Assembly (NCBI RefSeq): GCF_943372915.1
Contig: NZ_CALSAN010000013.1
Location: forward strand, 65,562 to 129,561
DNA from: Ferrovibrio terrae_A
GTDB lineage: Bacteria > Pseudomonadota > Alphaproteobacteria > Ferrovibrionales > Ferrovibrionaceae
Reading direction: 5' to 3'
DNA: 64,000 nt
The position numbers and the translations under genes are program-made. A model generated the notes under the pieces. The model saw nothing but the letters and a program-made list of their open reading frames with translations. It made no database searches and had not been told where the DNA came from. Below are positions 16,466-23,842 of this stretch, in pieces (position 1 is the first letter of the stretch; every line of letters begins with the position of its first letter).

Positions 16466-17314
16466 TCAGGCCAGCCAGCGTTTGCGGCGGCGGTAATGCT
16501 TGGTGTCGCGGAAGCTCATGCGACCGCCTGAACCGAGGCCGAGATAGAATTCCTTCACATCGGAATTCTCGCGCAGCTTTTCGGCCGGGCCATCCATGAC
16601 GATGCGGCCGTTTTCCAGGATATAGCCGTAATCGGCATAGCGCAGCGCCATGTTGGTATTCTGCTCGGCGATCAGGAAACTGACGCCGGTTTCCTTGTTG
16701 AGCTTGTGGACGATCTCGAAGATCTCCTCCACCAGCTGCGGCGCCAGGCCCATCGAGGGCTCATCCAGCAGGATGGTGTCGGGCTTGCTCATCAGCGCGC
16801 GGCCGATCGCCGTCATCTGCTGTTCGCCGCCCGAGGTGTAGCCGGCCTGGGATTTGCGCCGCACCTTCAGGCGCGGAAAATAGGAATAGACCATCTCGAG
16901 ATGCTGCTCGATCGCCTTGTTGCCGTCGGTGCGGGTATAGGCGCCGGTGAGCAGGTTTTCCTCGATGGTGAGATGGCCGAAGCAATGCCGGCCCTCCATC
17001 ACCTGGATCAGGCCTTTCTTGACCAGCGCAGAGGCATTGAGCTGGTCGACGCGCTCGCCGTGATAGTCGATATGACCCTTGGTGATATCGCCGCGCTCGG
17101 CGCGCAGCAGATTGGAAATCGCCTTGAGCGTGGTGGTCTTGCCGGCGCCATTGGCGCCCAGCAGGGCGACGATGCCGCCCTTGGGCAGCTGCAGCGACAC
17201 GCCCTTGAGCACGAGGATGACGTGATTGTAGATCACCTCGATATTGTTGACCGAAAGCAGCGGCGCGGCAGTGCCGGCATCAGCGGAAGTGGCAGTGGTC
17301 GTCTGGGCGGTCAT
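16466..17314 (-). CDS. livF: Liv-type ABC transporter ATP-binding protein LivF
   Basis: This 282-residue ATPase has Walker A (GANGAGKTTT), a degenerate signature region (YTSGGEQQMTAIGRAL) and Walker B (TILLDEPSMGLAPQ). The last of these is the hallmark of LivF. I chose the ATG at 17314 (MTAQTTTATS); an upstream TTG start would fall next to the terminator stem of the preceding gene. A 20-residue Thr/Ala-rich leader precedes the ABC fold. The binding-protein gene lies upstream and the PaaK-like ligase gene 22 bases downstream. Confidence 0.9.
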   Translation of the reverse strand: MTAQTTTATSADAGTAAPLLSVNNIEVIYNHVILVLKGVSLQLPKGGIVALLGANGAGKTTTLKAISNLLRAERGDITKGHIDYHGERVDQLNASALVKKGLIQVMEGRHCFGHLTIEENLLTGAYTRTDGNKAIEQHLEMVYSYFPRLKVRRKSQAGYTSGGEQQMTAIGRALMSKPDTILLDEPSMGLAPQLVEEIFEIVHKLNKETGVSFLIAEQNTNMALRYADYGYILENGRIVMDGPAEKLRENSDVKEFYLGLGSGGRMSFRDTKHYRRRKRWLA

Positions 17315-17335
17315 GCGGATATCCGGTGCTGACAA

Positions 17336-17371
17336 AAAGAAACCCCCGCCGGTTCAGGCCGGCGGGGGTTG
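17336..17371 (-). terminator. Rho-independent terminator between livK-like and livF
   Basis: On the minus strand a GC-rich hairpin (arms CCCCCGCCGG and CCGGCGGGGG, short loop) is followed by TTTCTTTTTG. It lies 10 bases after the stop of the substrate-binding-protein gene and before livF. It is strong enough to reduce transcription of livF and the ligase gene relative to the binding protein. Confidence 0.85.
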
Positions 17372-17380
17372 TTAACAGGC

Positions 17381-18691
17381 TTACGACCGTGCACAGGCCC
17401 TGGAGGCGATGTTCTTCTCACGCGCGTAGCTGTCGGCATCCTTCAGATACAGCGGCCACAGCTTCTGGTTTTCCGGCAGAATCCAGTCGCTGACCGGTTT
17501 CCACTGGTCGCCCTGCCACTGCACCACCTGGATCTTGCCATCGCCCAGATGGTTGTCGCAGGCCAGTTTCAGCGGCTGCAGGAAGCCCTTCAGGCCGAGC
17601 TTGTCGATGCTGGCATCGGTGAGATTGATCGCCTCGAAGCCGTCACGCGACTGCTCACCGTTCATCACCTTGCCCTTGCCATGCTTTTCCTGGGCGGCGC
17701 GCAGGGCCTCAACCGTCAGCATGGCGTTCATCACGCCACGCAGATAGCCGATCTCGCCGAAGTGCTTGCCACCCTGCGAGGCTTTGCCCTTGTCGACCAC
17801 GAACTTCTTCATGTCCTTGAGCACCTGCAGATCCTTCGACGCACCGTGGAAGGTCAGGCCCTTGTAGCCCTTGGCTGCCGGGCCCGCCGCCTGCACGTCG
17901 CTGTCCTGGCTCGACCACCAGATACCGATCATCTTCTCCCGCGCGAAACCGACCGCGGCAGCTTCCTTCAGCGACACGGCGTTCATCGCGCCCCAGCCCT
18001 GCAGGTAGACATAGTCCGGGCGCATCTGGCGGATCTGCAGCCAGATCGACTTCTGTTCCAGGCCGGGCGCCGGCACCGGCACCAGCTCAAGCTGGAAGCC
18101 GAGTTCCTGTGCGTAGTTCTGGAAGACCGGGATCGGCTCCTTGCCATAGGCGATGTCGATATAGACATAGGCAATCTTCTTGCCCTTCAGCTTGTCCTTA
18201 CCGCCCATTTCCTTGGCGATGTACTGGATGCCGGCAGAGGCGCCGCCCCAGTAGGTGGCCGGTGCGGTGAACACCCAGGGGAAGATGTTGCCCACGGTGG
18301 CCGAGGCGCGGCCATAGCCCATCGAGAAGATCACCGACTTGTCGACCGGCGCGCGATCGATCAAGGCGTAGGTGATGCCGGTGGAATACGGGCTGAAGAT
18401 GGTGCCACCCAGTGCCTTCAGGCGCTCGTAGCACTCAACACCGCGCTCGGTGTTGTACTGGGTCTCGCATTCTTCGTTGCGCAGCTTGACGCCATTGAGG
18501 CCGCCGTCACGCTCGTTCATCAGGTTGATGTAGTCGGCAAAGCCGTCGGCGACCGGAATGCCGCTCGGCGCAAACGGGCCGGTACGGTAGACCATCGACG
18601 GAATCACCTGCTCCTGGGCCAGGGCAGCGAAGGCGCTGCCGGCCAGAGCTGCGCCCACGACAAGGGACGCAATCCATTTGGATGCTTTCAT
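17381..18691 (-). CDS. Liv-type ABC transporter substrate-binding protein
   Basis: This 436-residue periplasmic binding protein has a signal peptide (MKASKWIASLVVGAALAGSAFAALAQ). Its type-1 (LIVBP-like) fold opens with VYRTGPFAPSGIPVADGFADYINLMNE written across residues 33-60. The ligand class of such proteins includes branched-chain amino acids, amides and aromatic acids. The two acid-CoA ligases in this operon favour an organic acid. It is followed by a strong terminator and preceded by a small hairpin, an arrangement that favours high expression of the binding protein. Confidence 0.9.
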   Translation of the reverse strand: MKASKWIASLVVGAALAGSAFAALAQEQVIPSMVYRTGPFAPSGIPVADGFADYINLMNERDGGLNGVKLRNEECETQYNTERGVECYERLKALGGTIFSPYSTGITYALIDRAPVDKSVIFSMGYGRASATVGNIFPWVFTAPATYWGGASAGIQYIAKEMGGKDKLKGKKIAYVYIDIAYGKEPIPVFQNYAQELGFQLELVPVPAPGLEQKSIWLQIRQMRPDYVYLQGWGAMNAVSLKEAAAVGFAREKMIGIWWSSQDSDVQAAGPAAKGYKGLTFHGASKDLQVLKDMKKFVVDKGKASQGGKHFGEIGYLRGVMNAMLTVEALRAAQEKHGKGKVMNGEQSRDGFEAINLTDASIDKLGLKGFLQPLKLACDNHLGDGKIQVVQWQGDQWKPVSDWILPENQKLWPLYLKDADSYAREKNIASRACARS

Positions 18692-18709
18692 TTTTTCCTC
18701 CCGGTTGTA

Positions 18710-18727
18710 CCCGCCTTATCCGGCGGG
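18710..18727 (-). promoter_or_regulatory. Hairpin in the leader of the substrate-binding-protein gene
   Basis: Arms CCCGCC and GGCGGG with a 6-base loop lie about 20 bases before the ATG and just before the GGGAGG ribosome site. No U-tract follows. It may stabilise the 5' end of a processed message for the binding protein, but this is inference. Confidence 0.35.
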
Positions 18728-18804
18728 AATTGGTATTAGCCTAGCATGCCAAAAACACAGGACAAACTCGGTTTTTACGACACGGATGCGGCGCTACACG
18801 TTTC

Positions 18805-19869
18805 TCAATAGGGGAACGGCCAGATCCGCAGCTTCTCCTTGGTGATCTGCCACAACCGCGCCAGACCATGCGGTTCGACGATCAGGAAGAACACGATCAG
18901 GGCGCCGAACACCATGAATTCCAGATGCGAAACCAGGGCGGTCGACAGGTCGAAACCAAGCATCGGCGGCACCCGGGTCAGGAAGATCGGCAGCAGCAGG
19001 ATGAAGAAAGCGCCGAGGAAGCTGCCCAGGATCGAGCCCAGACCGCCGATGATAATCATGAACAGAGCCTGGAACGACAGGTTGATGCCGAAGCCATCAG
19101 GCTCGGCCGACCCGAGATAGACGAAGAGATACAGCGCGCCGGCGACGCCGACATAGAAGGACGACACCGCAAAGGCGGTCAGCTTGGCCACCACCGGGCG
19201 GATGCCGATGATCTCGGCGGCGATGTCCATGTCGCGGATCGCCATCCACTGCCGGCCCGGATTGCTGCGGATCATGTTCTTGGCGGCCAGGGCGAGAACC
19301 GAAACGACGCCAAGCGCGAACAGATACTTTTCCATCGGCGTGTCGATGCTCCAGCCCAGCAGCGTGAGCGGCGGCACCGTGATGACGCCAGAGGCGGCAT
19401 AGTTGGTCAGCCAGCCCCATTTGACGAACAGCCAGGGCAGGAAGAACTGCGCCGCCAGCGTGGCCACGGCAAGGTAGAAGCCCTTGATGCGGAGGGATGG
19501 CAGGCCAAAGAACATGCCGACCGCCGCGGTGACCAGACCAGCCAGGGCAAACACCACCAGCAAGTTGAGATCGGGCACGCGGGTGGCCAGGTTCCAGGCC
19601 GCCACGGCGCCGACGCCCATGAAGGCGCCGGTGCCCAGCGAAAGCTGGCCGCAATAACCGGTCAGGATATTGAGCCCCAGGGCGGCCAGCGCCAGGCAGA
19701 GGAAGGGGATCAGCAACGCGGTGTAGACGTAGTTGGTCGCTACAAGCGGGATGCCGACGAAGGCGACCAGCATCAGCAGCACGAAGAACACACGGTCCTG
19801 CGGGATGGTGAAGATCGCCTGATCGTCGCTGTAGGTGGTCTTGTACTGGCCGGATTCGCGGTAGAGCAT
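18805..19869 (-). CDS. livM: Liv-type ABC transporter permease LivM
   Basis: This 354-residue polytopic permease carries the LivM motifs LALAALGLNILTGYCGQLSLGTGAFMGVGA and, later, NPGRQWMAIRDMDIAAEIIGI, the family cytoplasmic loop. About ten hydrophobic segments are visible after a 25-residue polar N-terminus. It lies 21 bases after livH. The 113 bases between it and the binding-protein gene contain a small hairpin and AT-rich sequence but no gene. Confidence 0.93.
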   Translation of the reverse strand: MLYRESGQYKTTYSDDQAIFTIPQDRVFFVLLMLVAFVGIPLVATNYVYTALLIPFLCLALAALGLNILTGYCGQLSLGTGAFMGVGAVAAWNLATRVPDLNLLVVFALAGLVTAAVGMFFGLPSLRIKGFYLAVATLAAQFFLPWLFVKWGWLTNYAASGVITVPPLTLLGWSIDTPMEKYLFALGVVSVLALAAKNMIRSNPGRQWMAIRDMDIAAEIIGIRPVVAKLTAFAVSSFYVGVAGALYLFVYLGSAEPDGFGINLSFQALFMIIIGGLGSILGSFLGAFFILLLPIFLTRVPPMLGFDLSTALVSHLEFMVFGALIVFFLIVEPHGLARLWQITKEKLRIWPFPY

Positions 19870-19890
19870 GTGTGTGATCCTTTGCTTGCG

Positions 19891-20775
19891 CTACACGCGT
19901 TCGATGAGTTTTTCGCCGAACAGGCCCTGCGGCCGGATCAGCAGGAAGCCGAGAGCCAGCACATAGGCGAACCAGTTCTCGATGCCGCCGCCGAACATCG
20001 GACCGATATAGACCTCGGCCAGCTTTTCGCCGGCACCGATGATAAGCCCGCCGATGATGGCGCCGGGAATGGAGGTGAAGCCGCCGAGGATGAGCACCGG
20101 CAGCGCCTTCAGCGCCAGGCTGACAATCGCCGGCTGCACACCCAGCTTGGAGCCCCACATGATGCCGGCAACCAGCGCCACCAGGCCGGCAATGGCCCAG
20201 ACGATGATCCAGATCACGTTAAGCGGAATGCCCACCGACTGCGCCGCCTGGTGATCATCGGCCACCGCGCGCAGCGCACGGCCGGTGCGGGTTTTCTGGA
20301 ACACCACCAGCGCGGCCAGCAGCGTGCCGGCGACCAGCGCGGCCCACAGATCGAAGGACTGGATCAGGATCTCGCCATCCATCAGGAAGATCGGATCGGT
20401 GGGAATGCCGACATCGAGCTGGCGCACGTTGCTGCCCCAGATCAGCTGGCCGAAACCATCGAGGAAGAAGGATACGCCGATGGTGGCCATGAACAGGATG
20501 ATGCCTTCCTGATTGACCAGATGGCGCAGCACCAGCCGCTCGATCACGCCGGCCAGCAGCACCATCACGCCGACGGTGAGGATCAGCGACAGCCACATCG
20601 GTACACCGAGTTCGTTGAACCCGACAAAGAACAGGCCAGCGAACAGGACCATCGCACCCTGCGCGAAATTGAATACGCCGGACGCCTTGAAGATCAGCAC
20701 GAAGCCGAGCGCGACCAGCGAATACATCACGCCGGCCATCAGGCCACCGATCAGGACTTCGAAGAAAAATGCCAC
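19891..20775 (-). CDS. livH: Liv-type ABC transporter permease LivH
   Basis: This 294-residue permease shows the LivH pattern: FFEVLIGGLMAGVMYSLVALGFVLIFKASGVFNFAQG across the first 40 residues, and the loop TRTGRALRAVADDHQAAQSVGIPLN. Seven to eight membrane segments are expected. It lies between livG (13 bases) and livM (21 bases). Confidence 0.94.
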   Translation of the reverse strand: MAFFFEVLIGGLMAGVMYSLVALGFVLIFKASGVFNFAQGAMVLFAGLFFVGFNELGVPMWLSLILTVGVMVLLAGVIERLVLRHLVNQEGIILFMATIGVSFFLDGFGQLIWGSNVRQLDVGIPTDPIFLMDGEILIQSFDLWAALVAGTLLAALVVFQKTRTGRALRAVADDHQAAQSVGIPLNVIWIIVWAIAGLVALVAGIMWGSKLGVQPAIVSLALKALPVLILGGFTSIPGAIIGGLIIGAGEKLAEVYIGPMFGGGIENWFAYVLALGFLLIRPQGLFGEKLIERV

Positions 20776-20788
20776 CCGAAATCCCCCT

Positions 20789-21580
20789 TCAGTGCTGCAC
20801 GCCGAGATAGGCGTCGATCACGGCTTGGTTGTTTTTCACTTCCGACGGTATGCCGTCGCCGATCTTGCGGCCGTAATCGAGCACCACGACGCGATCAGAA
20901 ATATCCATCACCACACCCATATCGTGTTCGATCAGGCAGATCGTGGTGCCGAACTCGTCATTGACGTCGAGAATGAAGCGGCACATATCCTGCTTCTCTT
21001 CCAGATTCATGCCGGCCATCGGCTCGTCGAGCAGCAGCAGCGTCGGCTCGGCCGCCAGCGCGCGGGCCAGTTCGACGCGCTTCTGCAGGCCATAGGGCAG
21101 CCGGCCCACCGGCACCTTGCGGATCGCCTGGATCTCCAGGAAGTCGATGATGCGCTCGCAGAATTCGCGATGGACGATCTGCTCGCGCTCCGCCGGCCCC
21201 TTGTAAAAGGCAGAGGCCAGCAGGCCAGCCTTCATCTTGAGCAGGCGGCCGGTCATAATGTTGTCCAGCGTCGACATGCCCTTGAACAGCGCAATATTCT
21301 GGAAGGTGCGCGCGATGCCGTGGCTGGCGGCCTCGTGCGGCTTCATCTGCTTACGCTTTTCGCCACGATAGGTGATGGTGCCCTGCTGCGGGTGATAAAA
21401 CCCGTTGATGCAGTTCAGCATCGAGGATTTGCCGGCGCCGTTCGGCCCGATGATGGCCAGCACCTCATGCTCGCGGATCTCGAAGCTGATATCGGTCAGC
21501 GCCTTCACACCGCCGAACGACAGGCTGATGTTTTCGACCTTGAGCAGGACGTCGCCAATCTTCTTCTCTGCCACACTCAT
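20789..21580 (-). CDS. livG: Liv-type ABC transporter ATP-binding protein LivG
   Basis: This 263-residue ATPase has Walker A (GPNGAGKSSM), the LivG-specific NCINGFYHPQQG region, a degenerate signature (LPYGLQKRVELARAL) and Walker B (LLLLDEPMAGMNLEEKQD). The MAGMN form after Walker B marks it as LivG. It begins 5 bases after the acyl-CoA synthetase stop, so synthetase and transporter are made from one message. Confidence 0.94.
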   Translation of the reverse strand: MSVAEKKIGDVLLKVENISLSFGGVKALTDISFEIREHEVLAIIGPNGAGKSSMLNCINGFYHPQQGTITYRGEKRKQMKPHEAASHGIARTFQNIALFKGMSTLDNIMTGRLLKMKAGLLASAFYKGPAEREQIVHREFCERIIDFLEIQAIRKVPVGRLPYGLQKRVELARALAAEPTLLLLDEPMAGMNLEEKQDMCRFILDVNDEFGTTICLIEHDMGVVMDISDRVVVLDYGRKIGDGIPSEVKNNQAVIDAYLGVQH

Positions 21581-21585
21581 ACCGC

Positions 21586-23565
21586 TCAGCCCGCCTTGCG
21601 CATCGTCGAATAGATGGTGGCCTCGGCAATCGGCAGATTGGCCTTGAAGCTGCCGGTGCGGCCGTCCTCGAATGTGATCTTGGCTTCCACCGCAATCGCC
21701 GACTGGCCGGAATACAGCGCCTCGATCAGGGTGCCATAGCGTTCGGTGATGGTGCTGCGGCGCACCTTGCGGGTGCGAGTCAGCTCGCCGTCATCGGCAT
21801 CCAGTTCCTTGTGCAGGATCAGGAAGCGCTTGACCTGGCTTGCTGTCATGCTGCTGTCCGACGACAGGTCGCGATTGACCTGCTCGATGCAGCCCTTGAC
21901 CAGATTGTAGACCTCGGGCCGGCCGGCCAGATCGGCATAGGAGGTGTAAGAGAGGCCATTGCGCTCGGCCCAGGAGCCGACCGCAGCAAGATCGATGTTG
22001 ATGAAGACGGCGACATGGTCGCGGCCATGGCCGAAGGCGACCGCTTCCTTGATATGGGGGAAGAACTTCAGCTTGTTCTCGATGTATTTCGGCGCGAACA
22101 GCGAACCATCGGTGAGACGGCCGACATCCTTGGCGCGGTCGATGATGCGCAGGTGGCCGGTATCGGTGAACACGCCGGCATCGCCGGTATGCACCCAGCC
22201 ATCGGGCGTCTTGGTTTCCGCCGTCGCCGCATCATTCTTGTAATAACCGACAAAGACGCCGGGACTGCGGAACAGCACCTCTCCGGTGGTTGCATCGATC
22301 TTCAGCTCGACGCCGGGGGCCGGTGGCCCGACCGTATCGGGATCGACATCGGTATCGGTATGCATGCACAGATAGACCGTGCATTCGGTCTGGCCGTAGA
22401 GCTGCTTGAGATTGATGCCGAGCGCGCGGAAGAAATCGAAGATATCCGGACCGATCGCCTCGCCGGCGGTATAGGCCAGCCGCAGGCGGCTGACGCCCAG
22501 CACATTCTTCAGCGGGCCATAGACCAGCAGGTCGCCCAGCGCATATTGCAGGCGGTCGACCAGCGACACCGGCTTGCCTTCCAGGATGCGGCGGCCGACC
22601 CGGCGCGCCAGGGCGATGAAGTACAGGAACATGCGGCGCTTGATCGCGCTGGCATCCTCCATGCGGATCATCACCGTGGTCAGCAGGTTTTCCCAGATGC
22701 GGGGCGGCGCGAAGAAATAGGTCGGCCCCACCTCGCGCAGATCCTGCAGCACGGTATCCGCCGATTCCGGGCAGTTCATGCAGAAGCCGGCAACCGCGCC
22801 CTCGACATAGGACAGGAAGTTGTCGCCCACCCAGGCCATCGGCAGATAGGCCAGGATCTGGTCGTTTTCGTTCAGCTTGTCGAAGGCAATCGCCAGATTG
22901 GCCGAACGCACCACGTTGTCGTGACTCAACATCACACCCTTGGGCCGGCCAGTGGTGCCCGAGGTGTAGCAGATGATCGAGATGTCGCTGCCGTTGCCTT
23001 TGGCGATCTCGGCCTCGACAAAGCCCGGATGTGCCTGGTTATAGGCGGCACCCTGGGTGGTCAGGTCGCTCAGGCTGCGCAGGAAGGGTTCGGTATAATG
23101 CCGCAGGCCGCGCGGATCGCTGTAGATGATGGTCTCCAGGCCCGGCAGACGGTCGCGGATCGACAACAGCTTGTCGACCTGCTCCTGGTTCTCGACGATG
23201 GCAAACCGCGCCTCGGCATGGTCGATGACATACTGGATCTCGTCGGCCACGCTGTCCTGGTAGACCGGCACCGGAATGCCGCCCAGCGCCTGCGTTGCCG
23301 CCATCGCCCAGTAGAGTTCAGGCCGGTTGTCGCCAATGATGGTCAGCTTGTCGCCACGGCGAAAGCCCATCGCCGCCAGGCCGCCGACCATGTCGCGGAC
23401 CTTGGCGTCCACCTCACCCCAGGTCCAGGTCTGCCAGATGCCGAGATCCTTTTCGCGCATGGCCGGGCGGTCGCGGCGGTGCTGCGCGTTGTAGGCAAAG
23501 AATTTCGGAATGGTATCGCGACCCAAGGGATCGCGCCCATCGGGTCGAACCGACGTCTCGGACAT
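21586..23565 (-). CDS. Long-chain-type acyl-CoA synthetase (AMP-forming)
   Basis: This 659-residue adenylate-forming enzyme activates a fatty or other hydrophobic acid to its CoA ester. It contains the AMP-binding motif ICYTSGTTGRPKGVMLSH near residue 205, the YGQTE motif, the GWVHTGDAG motif and a C-terminal basic segment (TRTRKVRRSTI). The length is that of FadD15/long-chain class enzymes. It is first in the operon with livGHM, the binding protein, livF and a PaaK-like ligase. It is transcribed from the promoter at 23621-23650. Confidence 0.9.
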   Translation of the reverse strand: MSETSVRPDGRDPLGRDTIPKFFAYNAQHRRDRPAMREKDLGIWQTWTWGEVDAKVRDMVGGLAAMGFRRGDKLTIIGDNRPELYWAMAATQALGGIPVPVYQDSVADEIQYVIDHAEARFAIVENQEQVDKLLSIRDRLPGLETIIYSDPRGLRHYTEPFLRSLSDLTTQGAAYNQAHPGFVEAEIAKGNGSDISIICYTSGTTGRPKGVMLSHDNVVRSANLAIAFDKLNENDQILAYLPMAWVGDNFLSYVEGAVAGFCMNCPESADTVLQDLREVGPTYFFAPPRIWENLLTTVMIRMEDASAIKRRMFLYFIALARRVGRRILEGKPVSLVDRLQYALGDLLVYGPLKNVLGVSRLRLAYTAGEAIGPDIFDFFRALGINLKQLYGQTECTVYLCMHTDTDVDPDTVGPPAPGVELKIDATTGEVLFRSPGVFVGYYKNDAATAETKTPDGWVHTGDAGVFTDTGHLRIIDRAKDVGRLTDGSLFAPKYIENKLKFFPHIKEAVAFGHGRDHVAVFINIDLAAVGSWAERNGLSYTSYADLAGRPEVYNLVKGCIEQVNRDLSSDSSMTASQVKRFLILHKELDADDGELTRTRKVRRSTITERYGTLIEALYSGQSAIAVEAKITFEDGRTGSFKANLPIAEATIYSTMRKAG

Positions 23566-23620
23566 GTACTCGCCTCCTCATCCGCGACGCAGCCGTAGCC
23601 AACGCCGTCGTTATTGATCG

Positions 23621-23650
23621 TTGATAAAGGTCCGGACCTTTACCCGTCAA
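23621..23650 (-). promoter_or_regulatory. Promoter of the acyl-CoA synthetase/liv operon
   Basis: On the minus strand TTGACG (23650-23645, five of six consensus bases) is followed by an 18-base spacer and TATCAA (23626-23621, four of six). The first gene starts about 55 bases further on. The spacer is filled almost entirely by a perfect palindrome, so access of RNA polymerase is likely controlled by a protein bound there. Confidence 0.6.
23625..23642. promoter_or_regulatory. Perfect 18-bp palindromic operator TAAAGGTCCGGACCTTTA
   Basis: All 18 bases are self-complementary. The site lies between the -35 and -10 elements of the acyl-CoA synthetase promoter and overlaps the first two bases of the -10. 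Such placement is typical of a TetR/MarR-type repressor, or of a MerR-type regulator acting on a stretched spacer. No regulator gene is adjacent. Confidence 0.65.
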
Positions 23651-23730
23651 GGGGGCCGCAGATCCCGCCCCCGCAGCCCCCTCTCATTGCCTAAATTTCT
23701 ACCCCGGTTGAACTTTCTTCCAGCCGAAAC

Positions 23731-23748
23731 TGCTTGGCAAATGCTTGG
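23731..23748. repeat. Direct repeat TGCTTGG x2, one helical turn apart, upstream of acnA
   Basis: TGCTTGG occurs at 23731-23737 and again at 23742-23748, a period of 11 bases, about 95 bases before the acnA start. The spacing would place both copies on one face of the DNA. A regulatory role is possible but unproven. Confidence 0.3.
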
Positions 23749-23842
23749 TTTTACGGCACCTATTTGCCGATCCCACGCGGGCTCAGCCCCCGCCTGACCA
23801 GCCTTTCAATATTTTACGTTTCCGCTACGAAAGGATTGCCCC

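Noticed and set aside
18740..18765. Sigma-54 promoter before the binding-protein gene (TTGGCATGCTAGGCT)
   Set aside because: The GG and GC elements are separated by 8 bases rather than the required 10.
18868..20964. 698-codon plus-strand open frame
   Set aside because: It lies antisense to livM and livH, is full of Gln, Asp, His and Arg in the manner of GC-rich shadow frames, and has no recognisable domain.
21811..23598. 595-codon plus-strand open frame
   Set aside because: It is antisense to the acyl-CoA synthetase gene, which has all family motifs; its composition is that of a reverse-strand shadow.
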